Shown one piece after another: positions 35,224-43,448 of a stretch of 50,149 bases of DNA (the stretch's first letter is position 1; the number at the start of each line of letters is the position of its first letter). The notes under the pieces were generated by a model. The model was not told the DNA's origin, searched no databases, and worked only from the letters and a program-made list of their open reading frames with translations. Made by a program: the position numbers and the translations under genes. Source of the DNA: an uncultured Prevotellaceae bacterium (GTDB lineage Bacteria > Bacteroidota > Bacteroidia > Bacteroidales > Bacteroidaceae); the NCBI GenBank assembly GCA_900317305.1, contig ONGG01000019.1:1-50149 (forward strand), in the 5' to 3' direction.

Positions 35224-35846
35224 GCCTCACCTCCTTTCTCCACTTCCTGTGCCAGCGCGCTCATCTCATCGCACAAAGCCGGAGTAGCAGGAAACTTGCC
35301 GTATCTCACCCTCAGGAAATGCCGGGTCATGGTGGCGAACGCCGGATGTGCAAACTCGCTGGAGTATTGCGAAGGGGTCTTGTAGATGCGCCAGTCGATG
35401 CGGTGGCTCTCGTCGAGCACACGCAGCGTATGCAAGTAGACATAGCGCACGATGGCCGCATAGTCGTTTTGCCGGCGGGCCTTGTCGAGCTCGCTGTCCA
35501 CATCCACGGCATAGATATCCTCGGCATCCTCATCCCAATTGCCATCCCCCACTTCGGGATTGGCATAGAACAAGCGACTCCGATAAATCCAGTAGGCCAG
35601 GCACGCCGCCAGAACGACGCCTATCAGTGCATAGACAGCAGTGGGCACGCTGGCCAGAAAATCGATGATGCTGTCGAAAAAACGCCCTATATAATCGGTC
35701 TGCTCGGTGGGTTCGGGACTCATCGACGGCCATTGCTCCTGCCATACAAGAGAGTCGCCCACGAGCGACCGGTTGTAGTCGTGCCCCTGGAACAAACTCG
35801 CAGCCAGCGAGTCGTTGCTCATGATTTGGTCGGTACGGACAGGCAT
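35220..35846 (-). CDS. DUF4129-type single-pass membrane protein
   Basis: The protein has 208 residues. One membrane segment lies near 70-92 (AVYALIGVVLAACLAYWIY). The cytoplasmic part shows the DUF4129 pattern: acidic linker, ARRQNDYAAIVRYVYLHTLR, then DWRIYKTPSQYSSEF and FLRVRYGKFPAT. In actinobacterial clusters DUF4129 likewise lies between DUF4350 or membrane genes and MoxR. The frame opens further upstream inside the previous gene, and 35846 (MPVRTDQ) is chosen as it starts 17 bases after that gene's stop; 35822 (MSNDSL) is the alternative. Confidence 0.8.
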   Translation of the reverse strand: MPVRTDQIMSNDSLAASLFQGHDYNRSLVGDSLVWQEQWPSMSPEPTEQTDYIGRFFDSIIDFLASVPTAVYALIGVVLAACLAYWIYRSRLFYANPEVGDGNWDEDAEDIYAVDVDSELDKARRQNDYAAIVRYVYLHTLRVLDESHRIDWRIYKTPSQYSSEFAHPAFATMTRHFLRVRYGKFPATPALCDEMSALAQEVEKGGEA

Positions 35847-35862
35847 ATGGCAGGATGCGTAT

Positions 35863-36753
35863 TTATAAGTTCTCGAAATTATGTATCGACCTCTCGTATG
35901 ACTCCTCGCCTCCCTGAGCGTGCGACATATAGCCGAAATGATACACACAGTAGAGTTGAACCATCGACCCCACCATACAGCAGCTGAGATAGCCTATGAT
36001 GGTAAGGGCAATGGCGACAAAGCGCAGGAACATGACATACCACCACTCCTCGCCCGAGGAGGAGAAGGCGTCGAACAAGCGGGCCAGCATCCATGGCATA
36101 TTGACCGACAGCAACATCATGGCACCGAAAAGTATCACCAGGAAGATGGCAAATGCCAGACTGAACCAAGAGGAGAAGCCCATCTTGAAAGCCTCGGCAA
36201 AGGCCACCACACTCCCCCGCCGCTTGATCATATAGACAGGAGGGAACAGCGCCAGGGGTGTGGCCAGCACATTGATGAGGACGGCAAGCAGAGGATGTGG
36301 GACGGCATACATCAACAAGCAGATGAAGACGAGCAGCGACGCAGGAACAAGTGATGGCAAGAGCGCGGCGCGCACATAGGGCCACAACATGCGCAGGGTG
36401 GCATTGTCGAGACAGAAGTCGTTGTCCTCATAGGCTGCCAACAAGGAGTAGACATGCACAAACATCATCCACGCAGCCAACGCCGCCACACAGATGAAGA
36501 ATCCGTGTCCCGGACCTGAAATCCAAGAGAAAAGGCCCCATACATCAAAATCGGTGGTGCCGATGTAATTCTCATCGCGCGAATAGTTGAGGAACGACGC
36601 CACGGTGAGTGCCACGCACAAAGGCGTGTAAAGCACCGCCAACAATAAGAACCAGGCCTTGCGGCAGAGCCGCATGAAATCGAACACCGCCTCGATACGC
36701 TGCGAAAGGGTGCGCCATTGGTAGATGAGTATCTTATCCCTTACTTGTTGCAT
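35863..36753 (-). CDS. Polytopic membrane protein of the MoxR/DUF58 cluster, no named family
   Basis: The protein has 296 residues. About six hydrophobic segments are visible (near 32-53, 80-104, 128-150, 153-172, 196-222, 240-265), with a cytoplasmic N-terminus. I do not recognise a named family. Its place between SpoIIM and DUF4129 and the overlap of 20 bases with the SpoIIM gene show that it belongs to the same transcript. A membrane scaffold role is inference. Confidence 0.8.
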   Translation of the reverse strand: MQQVRDKILIYQWRTLSQRIEAVFDFMRLCRKAWFLLLAVLYTPLCVALTVASFLNYSRDENYIGTTDFDVWGLFSWISGPGHGFFICVAALAAWMMFVHVYSLLAAYEDNDFCLDNATLRMLWPYVRAALLPSLVPASLLVFICLLMYAVPHPLLAVLINVLATPLALFPPVYMIKRRGSVVAFAEAFKMGFSSWFSLAFAIFLVILFGAMMLLSVNMPWMLARLFDAFSSSGEEWWYVMFLRFVAIALTIIGYLSCCMVGSMVQLYCVYHFGYMSHAQGGEESYERSIHNFENL

Positions 36754-37699
36754 TGCGGTGTCGCTTTATGGGTAAGAGCACATAGTAGAAAATGAAGAAC
36801 GCCAAAGAGCAGAGGATGACCAGAAGCCTGAGCAGGTCGCCCACCTCGGTGTAGCGGGTGAAAAATCCCTCGATGAAGCCCGCTACGACAAACAACGGAA
36901 CCGTGGAAGCGAGCACCTTGACACTATGTCTGGCCGCCTTGACAAACGACTGTATCCGGCTGTAGGAGCCGGGAAAGAGCCATCCGTTGCCCAAAGTGAT
37001 TCCAGCGCCTCCTGCGATGACGATGGCCGACAGCTCGAGTGTGCCATGGAGCATGATGGCCAGTATCGACTCGACGAAGAGCCCCCGCACGATGAAGAAG
37101 GTGACGAAGGCCCCCACCATGATGCCATTGTTCATCAAGAAGTAGCAGGTGCCGAAACTGGTGAAAATTCCCATGACAAAGGTTAGAAATGCCACCTTCA
37201 CATTATTGATGGTGATGCCCAGGAACGACAGCAACTGCGAGTCGCCGCCATACACGGCCATGGGTTCGCCTTTCTCGATGTTGTCAAGGGTCATGTCTAC
37301 ATACCCATCGCCAAGGATAAGACGTGGGAAGTCGGGGTCGCCCAGTGTCGACAGCATCCCGATGATGATGAAAGCCACGAAGACGGCCAGCGAGACGAGC
37401 AGCGGCCGGCGTGCCTCATAGACACTGAGCGGCACCTCGTGTGTCCAGAACGTGACGAGCCGCATCCACGGGTCGCGCTTGTTGCGGTAGAGGTCGCGGT
37501 GCAACGCCAGAGCCAGGTCGTTGAGATATGGCGTGACTGCCGATTCGGGAAAATGGGTCTGCGAGAAAGCCAGGTCGGATGTCACCTCGTTATAGGCGTC
37601 CACCAACTCGTCGGGTGTGGCGAAAAGCCGGTCGCCCAAGAGCATTTCCGCTTTCCTCCATTTCTCGATGTGCCGACTGACGAACTGCGCTTCCTTCAT
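36734..37699 (-). CDS. SpoIIM/DUF95 family membrane protein
   Basis: The protein has 321 residues. It is a stage II sporulation protein M family member, here in a non-sporulating lineage. The N-terminal cytoplasmic region (MKEAQFVSRHIEKWRKAEML) is followed by about five membrane segments, with the family motif around FTSFGTCYFLMNNGIMVGAF (about 200-219) and HGTLELSAIVIAGGAGITLG (about 240-259). SpoIIM proteins commonly sit next to RDD-domain genes, as here. The frame opens 19 codons upstream, but 37699 gives the conserved start and a proper leader. First gene of the minus-strand cluster. Confidence 0.9.
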   Translation of the reverse strand: MKEAQFVSRHIEKWRKAEMLLGDRLFATPDELVDAYNEVTSDLAFSQTHFPESAVTPYLNDLALALHRDLYRNKRDPWMRLVTFWTHEVPLSVYEARRPLLVSLAVFVAFIIIGMLSTLGDPDFPRLILGDGYVDMTLDNIEKGEPMAVYGGDSQLLSFLGITINNVKVAFLTFVMGIFTSFGTCYFLMNNGIMVGAFVTFFIVRGLFVESILAIMLHGTLELSAIVIAGGAGITLGNGWLFPGSYSRIQSFVKAARHSVKVLASTVPLFVVAGFIEGFFTRYTEVGDLLRLLVILCSLAFFIFYYVLLPIKRHRNATSKG

Positions 37700-37736
37700 A
37701 AATGAGAATGAAAGGTTATTTTTTCCTTTTGGAATG

Positions 37737-37769
37737 CAAATATATGGAAAAATCAACTAATTTTGCAAA
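37737..37769 (-). promoter_or_regulatory. Promoter of the SpoIIM-to-DUF58 operon
   Basis: On the minus strand TATATTTG (37737-37744) with TTTG at 37766-37769, spacing 21. It overlaps the RDD promoter on the other strand. Confidence 0.65.
37758..37765 (+). promoter_or_regulatory. -7 element of the RDD gene promoter
   Basis: TAATTTTG ends 19 bases before the RDD start. It lies inside the spacer of the divergent promoter, so the two cannot be occupied at once. Confidence 0.6.
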
Positions 37770-37784
37770 CAAACACAAGATTTT

Positions 37785-38504
37785 ATGTCACAAACCAGCA
37801 TAATAACCGGTCAATACGTCTGCATCCGCCAACCCGCCGCCACGGTGACGCAAAGGTTCGTGGCCTGGATCATCGACTACTTCATCATAGCGTTCGCGTC
37901 GACCATTTTCCTTTCCTTATTCTCGGCTCTCGCTAATCTTGGCGAATTCTGGGTCGCTATCTACCTCATTATCCAAATGGCCATACTGACATATCCATTG
38001 GTGATGGAAGTGTTCAACGACGGGCAGAGCATAGGAAAGATGGCGGTGGGAATCAAAGTGGTCAATCTCGACGGGTCGAAGCCCTCGGCGGGTTCCTACC
38101 TGCTCAGATGGCTGCTGCTGCTCATCGACATGCTCATGGGATTCGTCGGCCTCACCTTCATCATCTTCACCAAGAACAGCCAGCGGTTGGGCGACCTGGC
38201 CGCGGGCACCACCGTGGTGAAGGTGCACCGCCAGAATCTCTCGATCAGCAACTACGACCTGCAATACATGAACAAGGACTATCAACCCTCCTATCCTGAG
38301 GCCTCCAACCTGTCGGTGAAGCAGTTTGAACTGATTGCAAACACGCTTTACGACATGAACAACAAGATGCGCGACATCGACCTTAGGATGCTGGGCACAA
38401 AAGTGCAACAGGTGCTGGGCATCAACGCCAGAGAAAACACGGCCGAAGCATTCCTACACACCATCTTCAACGATTTCCAATACTACGCCACCAAGGTGGT
38501 TTGA
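37785..38504 (+). CDS. RDD family membrane protein
   Basis: The protein has 239 residues. The RDD domain covers about 18-150 with three membrane segments; the family signature is in RFVAWIIDYFIIAFA (about 26-40), and further FNDGQSIGKMAVGIKV and LGDLAAGTTVVK match the conserved ends. The remainder is soluble and partly helical. Function unknown; RDD proteins are suggested to move small molecules or ions. It is transcribed away from the SpoIIM gene with an 85-base gap, a pairing found widely. Confidence 0.93.
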   Translation: MSQTSIITGQYVCIRQPAATVTQRFVAWIIDYFIIAFASTIFLSLFSALANLGEFWVAIYLIIQMAILTYPLVMEVFNDGQSIGKMAVGIKVVNLDGSKPSAGSYLLRWLLLLIDMLMGFVGLTFIIFTKNSQRLGDLAAGTTVVKVHRQNLSISNYDLQYMNKDYQPSYPEASNLSVKQFELIANTLYDMNNKMRDIDLRMLGTKVQQVLGINARENTAEAFLHTIFNDFQYYATKVV

Positions 38505-38541
38505 AGAAGGGGCAGGAAGGCGGTTGTTGGGATAAGGGCAC

Positions 38542-38606
38542 AAAAAAAGGAGTACCGCCGTACTCCAACCTTTGTTAACCTTAAATCTAATACTATGAAA
38601 AACACG
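38542..38606 (-). ncRNA. Candidate small RNA gene, copy 2
   Basis: Identical to copy 1 over 38536-38614 (79 bases), including the hairpin GGAGTAC-GGCG-GTACTCC (38549-38566) and T run. The promoter is TAACTTTG (38610-38617); against copy 1 only one of the two free 'nn' bases in the -7 element has changed. It occupies the 284-base gap between the convergent RDD and PPDK-like genes, with no other gene in it. Confidence 0.7.
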
Positions 38607-38609
38607 ATG

Positions 38610-38641
38610 CAAAGTTAAGCACTCGCATCGTGTTTTGCAAA
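38610..38641 (-). promoter_or_regulatory. Promoter of small RNA copy 2
   Basis: On the minus strand TTTG (38638-38641), 20 bases, TAACTTTG (38610-38617), the same spacing as copy 1. A further shared block TACACTTTTC lies just upstream. Confidence 0.75.
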
Positions 38642-38677
38642 TTTTTGGTTTAGAAAAGTGTAAAACCTACAATTTTC

Positions 38678-38691
38678 TTGATTTATATCAA
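38678..38691 (-). promoter_or_regulatory. FNR/CRP-like palindrome upstream of small RNA copy 2
   Basis: TTGATTTATATCAA, unchanged from copy 1 and at the same 61-base distance from the -7 element, although most bases between are different. Confidence 0.55.
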
Positions 38692-38788
38692 TTTTATTGT
38701 TGTGTGGGCACACTTTTTAAAGAATTGCATCTTCTAAGGTTGTTTTCTACCAATTTGTGAGAATCTGCCAGAAAAAGGATCTATCTGC

Positions 38789-41755
38789 TCACTCCCCAGG
38801 CATGAGCACCACGCCTTCCTGGCGCTTGCCATCCATCATGATGCGGAGGGGACGGGGGAACCTGACATGCCGCACAAACTGGGTCTCCTCGACCGCCGGC
38901 ATGGCATCGAGCACCTCTTTTCGCCAGACACCCTCGCCCACATAGGTGTTGATGGTGAAGTAGCCCACGCCAAAACTGGTGAGGTTCTGGAAGAAATGGG
39001 TGCCCTGACTGGGATCGATGCGGTAGTTCTTGAGTCCCACCTCGACGATGAGCTTGGAAGCGCTGATATGCGGCCATTTCACCGGGATGCCGAGCCAGTA
39101 GTCGCTCGAGCCCCATCGGCCCGGTCCCACGAGCACATATCCCCGTCCCTCGTCGAGGAAGCGGCGGTTGATCTGCTCTATCTCCGTGGCGATGGTGGGA
39201 TTGTTGGATGCCGTGAACGAGTCGTCGGTCTTCACATACACCACATCGGTGATCTCCTCGTTGATGCCATGGCCCAGCGACAAGTGTGAGCGCAGGAGGC
39301 ACTCTTCGTCGGGGATCGTGGTGAGGTCGGTCTCGAGCATCTGCTTGGAGTCGACGATGGGTCGTATCTGCAGCAGATGGAAGTCGAGCATCCTGCCCTC
39401 GACGACATTGCAGGCAAACTCGATCTCCACGGGCCTGTGCATGCCCTCGGAGCCGAACTTCATGGCCATCTGCATGATTTCGGGGAAGGGGAACACCCCT
39501 TGCTGGAGCAGTCCGGCGAAGGAGATGACCTTGCGGCCACCCTCGTAGATGCCGTCGCGTATGATCTGGTCGTAAGGGTCGTAGGTAGACGCGAGGAAGT
39601 CGAGCGACTTGTCCTTGTCGGCCTCCTTCACACGCAGTTTGAGGATGTTGAATCCGTCGTCGACCTTGAAGTCACCCCCCACGTGGGTCATGTCGAGCGC
39701 ATAGAACTTGGTCTGCGTCTCGCGCAGTGCCGTCTCCATCTCGCTGGTCTGGAGCACCTGGTTGGGGTGATAGGGACACACGCGCAGCGTCTGCCCGCCA
39801 TCGACGATATACTTGCCCAGTCCGAGTGCGAGGCTGGCGATGCCCTCCTCGGCCTTCTCGTCGCCTATGGGGTAGTAGTTGAGCGAGCGGAGCACGCCAC
39901 TCACGTTGGGATAGTAGTGGGTGCCGTAGGTGTTTCCCACCACTTCCTGGAGGATGACCGCCATCTTCTCCTGGTCGATGACATTGCTCGTGGCTGTCAT
40001 GTAGGCCTTGGAATCGCGGTAGTAGACCGACGCGTAGACCGCCTTGATGGCACAGGCCAGCATGCGCAGCATCTCGTACTTGTCGTCGAGATAAGGAATC
40101 ATATATGTGGAGTAGATACCTGCGAACGGCTGGTAGTGGGCGTCCTCGAGGAGTGACGACGAGCGCACGGCGATAGGGCTGCGTGTGGCGGCGAAGAAGG
40201 TGAAGAAGTCGGCGATGAGCGAGTCGGGCAGCTGCGCCTTCAGGAAATGGCGCAGGATGTCTTCGTCGGAGGCATCGCTGAGCGCCACCTGATAGAGGTT
40301 GTTGGCATCCATGAACTTGTCGAAGATGTCGGTGCAGAGCACCACTGTCTTGGGGATGGAGACGGAGGCATTGTCGAACTTGTTGAACTCAGGGTGCCGC
40401 TTGATGATATTGTCGAGGAAGGCCAGTCCGCGGCCTTTGCCGCCGAGCGAGCCGTCGCCGATGCGTGCGAAGTGGGCATACTGGTCGTACTTGCCACGGT
40501 CGAAGACCGCCACCACGCCCACGTTCTTCATCTTCCTGTATTGCACGATGGCGTCGAAGATGATCTGGCGATGTGCGTCGACATCCTGGAGTTTGTGCCA
40601 GGTGACCGTCTTGAGGAAGCGCGACACGGGGAAGATGGCCCTGGCACAGAGCCAGCGGCTCACGTGGTTGCGCGAGACATGGTAGAGCATCGACTCGTAA
40701 GGGATGTTGAAGATATTGTCTTGCAACTCCTTGAGGCTGCGCACGCGCATCACCTCGTGCTTGGTCTGCGGGTCGCGGAAGACGAAGTCGCCAAAGCCCA
40801 TATGCTCGGCCAGGAGCTTGCGCAGGTCGATGTTCATTTTCTTCGAGTTCTTGTCGACGTACAGGAAGCCCTCGGCACGCGCCTTCTCCTCGTTCTCGGC
40901 CTCGGCACTCTGAAGGATGAGCGGCACATACTCGTCGCGGCGGCGTATCTCACGCAGGAGCTTGAATCCCGCGTCTGGGTCTTTCGCCCCGTCCTTTGGG
41001 AAGCGCACGTCGCTGATGATGCCCTGCGTGTTGTCGGCATACTTCTCGTAGAAGGCCATGGCCTCCTCGTAGGTGCGTGCCAACACCACCTTTGGGCGAC
41101 CACGCTTGCGCTGCGCCGAGGTGTGCGGGTTGAGCGCCTCGGTGGAGAAGCGCTGGCTCTGGAGGAGGATATAGCTGTAGAGATTGGGCAGCACGGAGGA
41201 GTAGAACCGGATGTTGTCCTCGACGAGCAGTATCATCTGCACACCGGCCTCCTTGATGTCGTGCTCGATGTTCATCTTGTCCTCGAGCAGCTTGATGATG
41301 GAGAGGATGAGGTTGGTGTCGCCGAGCCAGCAGAAGACGTAGTCGAAGATCGACATGTCCTCGTCCTGGATGCGGCGGGTGATGCCATGCGAGAAAGGCG
41401 TGAGCACCACACACGGCAAGTCGGGGAAGTCGGCCTTGATGTCGCGTGCCACGGTGAACGCGTCGTTATCGGCATTGCCGGGCATGCAGATCACCAGGTC
41501 GACATCGGTGTTGGAGAGCACGTTGCGTGCCTCCTCGGTGGTGCACACCTGGGTGAACGACGGTGGGTAGCGCATACCCAGCTCCATATACTCGTCGAAG
41601 ATTTTCTCGTCTACACGTCCATCGTCCTCGAGCATGAACGCGTCGTAGGGGTTGGCCACGATGAGCACGTTGAAGATGCGGTGGGTCATGAGGTTGACGA
41701 ACGACACGTCTTTCAAATAGAACTTCGTCCACTCCTGTGGTATGTTATTTTCCAT
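38789..41755 (-). CDS. Receiver-domain / PEP synthase N-domain (PPDK_N) hybrid protein
   Basis: The protein has 988 residues. Residues about 28-165 look like a degenerate receiver fold (FNVLIVANPYDAF, VDLVICMPGN) lacking the phospho-Asp. Residues about 172-330 look like an intact receiver: MILLVEDN, the acceptor Asp in IISDVRFPKDG, a LILQSAE strand and YVDKNSKK. Residues about 440-800 match the ATP-grasp PEP/pyruvate-binding domain of PEP synthase and PPDK, with GDGSLGGKGRGLAFLD, PIAVRSSSLLEDAHYQPFAG and the closing LLQIRPI. The swivelling phosphohistidine domain and the PEP-binding barrel are absent; the last 190 residues are of another kind (VLVGPGRWGSSDYWLG). It is therefore not a standard PEP synthase, though often annotated so. 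It may be an ATP-dependent signalling or phosphotransfer protein. Own promoter. Confidence 0.85.
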   Translation of the reverse strand: MENNIPQEWTKFYLKDVSFVNLMTHRIFNVLIVANPYDAFMLEDDGRVDEKIFDEYMELGMRYPPSFTQVCTTEEARNVLSNTDVDLVICMPGNADNDAFTVARDIKADFPDLPCVVLTPFSHGITRRIQDEDMSIFDYVFCWLGDTNLILSIIKLLEDKMNIEHDIKEAGVQMILLVEDNIRFYSSVLPNLYSYILLQSQRFSTEALNPHTSAQRKRGRPKVVLARTYEEAMAFYEKYADNTQGIISDVRFPKDGAKDPDAGFKLLREIRRRDEYVPLILQSAEAENEEKARAEGFLYVDKNSKKMNIDLRKLLAEHMGFGDFVFRDPQTKHEVMRVRSLKELQDNIFNIPYESMLYHVSRNHVSRWLCARAIFPVSRFLKTVTWHKLQDVDAHRQIIFDAIVQYRKMKNVGVVAVFDRGKYDQYAHFARIGDGSLGGKGRGLAFLDNIIKRHPEFNKFDNASVSIPKTVVLCTDIFDKFMDANNLYQVALSDASDEDILRHFLKAQLPDSLIADFFTFFAATRSPIAVRSSSLLEDAHYQPFAGIYSTYMIPYLDDKYEMLRMLACAIKAVYASVYYRDSKAYMTATSNVIDQEKMAVILQEVVGNTYGTHYYPNVSGVLRSLNYYPIGDEKAEEGIASLALGLGKYIVDGGQTLRVCPYHPNQVLQTSEMETALRETQTKFYALDMTHVGGDFKVDDGFNILKLRVKEADKDKSLDFLASTYDPYDQIIRDGIYEGGRKVISFAGLLQQGVFPFPEIMQMAMKFGSEGMHRPVEIEFACNVVEGRMLDFHLLQIRPIVDSKQMLETDLTTIPDEECLLRSHLSLGHGINEEITDVVYVKTDDSFTASNNPTIATEIEQINRRFLDEGRGYVLVGPGRWGSSDYWLGIPVKWPHISASKLIVEVGLKNYRIDPSQGTHFFQNLTSFGVGYFTINTYVGEGVWRKEVLDAMPAVEETQFVRHVRFPRPLRIMMDGKRQEGVVLMPGE

Positions 41756-41774
41756 ATCTACGCTATTTTAACGG

Positions 41775-41805
41775 CAAAGTTAGCTTTTTTTCGGATGAAA
41801 ACAAA
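41775..41805 (-). promoter_or_regulatory. Promoter of the receiver-PPDK gene
   Basis: On the minus strand TTTG (41802-41805), 19 bases, TAACTTTG (41775-41782). The leader is short (about 15 bases). Confidence 0.8.
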
Positions 41806-41905
41806 ATAATATGCCATGTAAAACCACAGAATGGAGGCACGTCGGCCTCGGCAGTCAGACAAGATTGACAAAAAGAAAGAGACACCGTTTTTTTAACCCT
41901 AAAAA

Positions 41906-41937
41906 TTTGGAGGTTACATGTAAATTGCATAATTTTG
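41906..41937 (+). promoter_or_regulatory. Promoter of gdhA
   Basis: TTTG (41906-41909), 20 bases, TAATTTTG (41930-41937). The leader is about 48 bases. Confidence 0.75.
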
Positions 41938-41988
41938 CGACATCACTAGTTGACACTTTGTTTTTGTAACCTATAAATAAATTTTACT

Positions 41989-43326
41989 ATGGAAGTTGAG
42001 AAAATCATGCGAGCCCTGGAGCAGAAGCATCCGGGCGAGTCGGAGTATCTACAGGCAGTGAGAGAAGTGCTAATGTCGGTGGAGGAAGTCTACAACAAGC
42101 ATCCTGAGTTTGAGAAAGCCAAAATCATCGAGCGCATTGTGGAGCCCGAGCGCATCCTTACGTTCCGTGTGCCATGGGTAGACGACAAGGGCGAGGTGCA
42201 TGTGAACCTGGGCTACCGTGTGCAGTATAACAGCGCCATCGGCCCCTACAAGGGCGGTCTGCGCTTCCACCCGTCGGTGAACCTCTCCATATTGAAGTTC
42301 CTTGGTTTCGAGCAGACGTTCAAGAACGCCCTCACCACGCTTCCCATGGGCGGTGGCAAGGGTGGCAGCGACTTCTCGATCCGTGGTCGCAGCGACGCCG
42401 AGGTGATGCGTTTCTGCCAAGCGTTCATGCTTGAGCTGCACAAGGTGATAGGCCCCGACATGGACGTGCCGGCCGGCGACATCGGTGTGGGTGGCCGTGA
42501 GATAGGCTACCTCTTTGGCATGTACAAGAAACTCACCCACCAATACCAGGGTGTGCTCACCGGCAAGGGCATCGAATGGGGCGGCTCGATACTGCGCCCA
42601 GAGGCCACAGGCTTTGGCGCACTCTACTTCGTGCACCAGATGCTGGAGACCCACGGCATCGACATCAAGGGCAAGACCGTGGCCATCAGTGGTTTCGGCA
42701 ACGTGGCCTGGGGTGCCGCCAAGAAGGCTACCGAACTGGGTGCCAAGGTAGTGACCATCTCGGGACCTGACGGCTACATCTACGACCCCGCCGGCCTCGA
42801 CGACGAGAAGATCGCCTACATGCTGGAGCTGCGTGCCAGCGGCAATGACGTTTGTGCTCCCTATGCCGAGGAGTTTGAGGGTTCCACCTTCTACGAGGGC
42901 CGCAAGCCATGGGAGGTGAAGGTAGACATCGCGCTGCCCTGCGCCACCCAGAACGAGCTCAACGGCGAGGATGCCGACAAGTTGCTTGCCAACAAGACGC
43001 TGTGTGTGGCCGAGGTTTCGAACATGGGCTGCACGGCCGAGGCTGTAGACAAGTTTGTGGCTGCCGGCCAGCTGTTTGCCCCCGGCAAGGCCGTGAACGC
43101 CGGTGGCGTGGCCACCTCGGGTCTGGAGATGACCCAGAACTCGATGCGCCTGTCGTGGAGCGGCGCCGAGGTAGACCAGCGCCTGCACACCATCATGGCC
43201 AACATCCATGAGCAGTGCGTGAAATACGGCAAGGAGCCCAATGGCTACATCAACTATGTGAAGGGCGCCAACATCGCCGGTTTCATGAAGGTGGCCAATG
43301 CCATGATGGCTCAGGGCATTGTGTAG
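41989..43326 (+). CDS. gdhA: NADP-type glutamate dehydrogenase
   Basis: The protein has 445 residues, the size of the hexameric small-subunit enzyme. It forms glutamate from 2-oxoglutarate and ammonia, the main ammonium entry in gut and oral Bacteroidales. Visible: YRVQYNSAIGPYKGGLRFHP (substrate Lys), LPMGGGKGGSDF (catalytic region near 119-130), DIGVGGREIGYLFG, and the Rossmann loop ISGFGNVAWGAAKK. NADP use is inferred from overall similarity to the 445-residue GdhA class; the coenzyme cannot be proven here. Single-gene unit. Confidence 0.96.
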   Translation: MEVEKIMRALEQKHPGESEYLQAVREVLMSVEEVYNKHPEFEKAKIIERIVEPERILTFRVPWVDDKGEVHVNLGYRVQYNSAIGPYKGGLRFHPSVNLSILKFLGFEQTFKNALTTLPMGGGKGGSDFSIRGRSDAEVMRFCQAFMLELHKVIGPDMDVPAGDIGVGGREIGYLFGMYKKLTHQYQGVLTGKGIEWGGSILRPEATGFGALYFVHQMLETHGIDIKGKTVAISGFGNVAWGAAKKATELGAKVVTISGPDGYIYDPAGLDDEKIAYMLELRASGNDVCAPYAEEFEGSTFYEGRKPWEVKVDIALPCATQNELNGEDADKLLANKTLCVAEVSNMGCTAEAVDKFVAAGQLFAPGKAVNAGGVATSGLEMTQNSMRLSWSGAEVDQRLHTIMANIHEQCVKYGKEPNGYINYVKGANIAGFMKVANAMMAQGIV

Positions 43327-43350
43327 TCAGCATTATTCTATTGAAAACCC

Positions 43351-43384
43351 AAGATGGGGGACGGCAATTCCGTTCCCCATCTTT
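43351..43384. terminator. Terminator after gdhA, possibly bidirectional
   Basis: AAGATGGGG and TCCCCATCTT pair around an inner ACGG/CCGT stem and CAATT loop, with one bulge. The T-rich tail CTTTCTTTTC follows on the plus strand. Confidence 0.75.
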
Positions 43385-43448
43385 CTTTTCACGCCCTTGA
43401 CGAGGCCAGCGGTAACGGACAGGCCCCATACTTGCTGCCATTGAGACA

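Noticed and set aside
40247-41809. A 520-codon plus-strand open frame over the receiver-PPDK gene
   Set aside because: Antisense shadow; the product is a Val/Glu/His-rich string with no recognisable fold.
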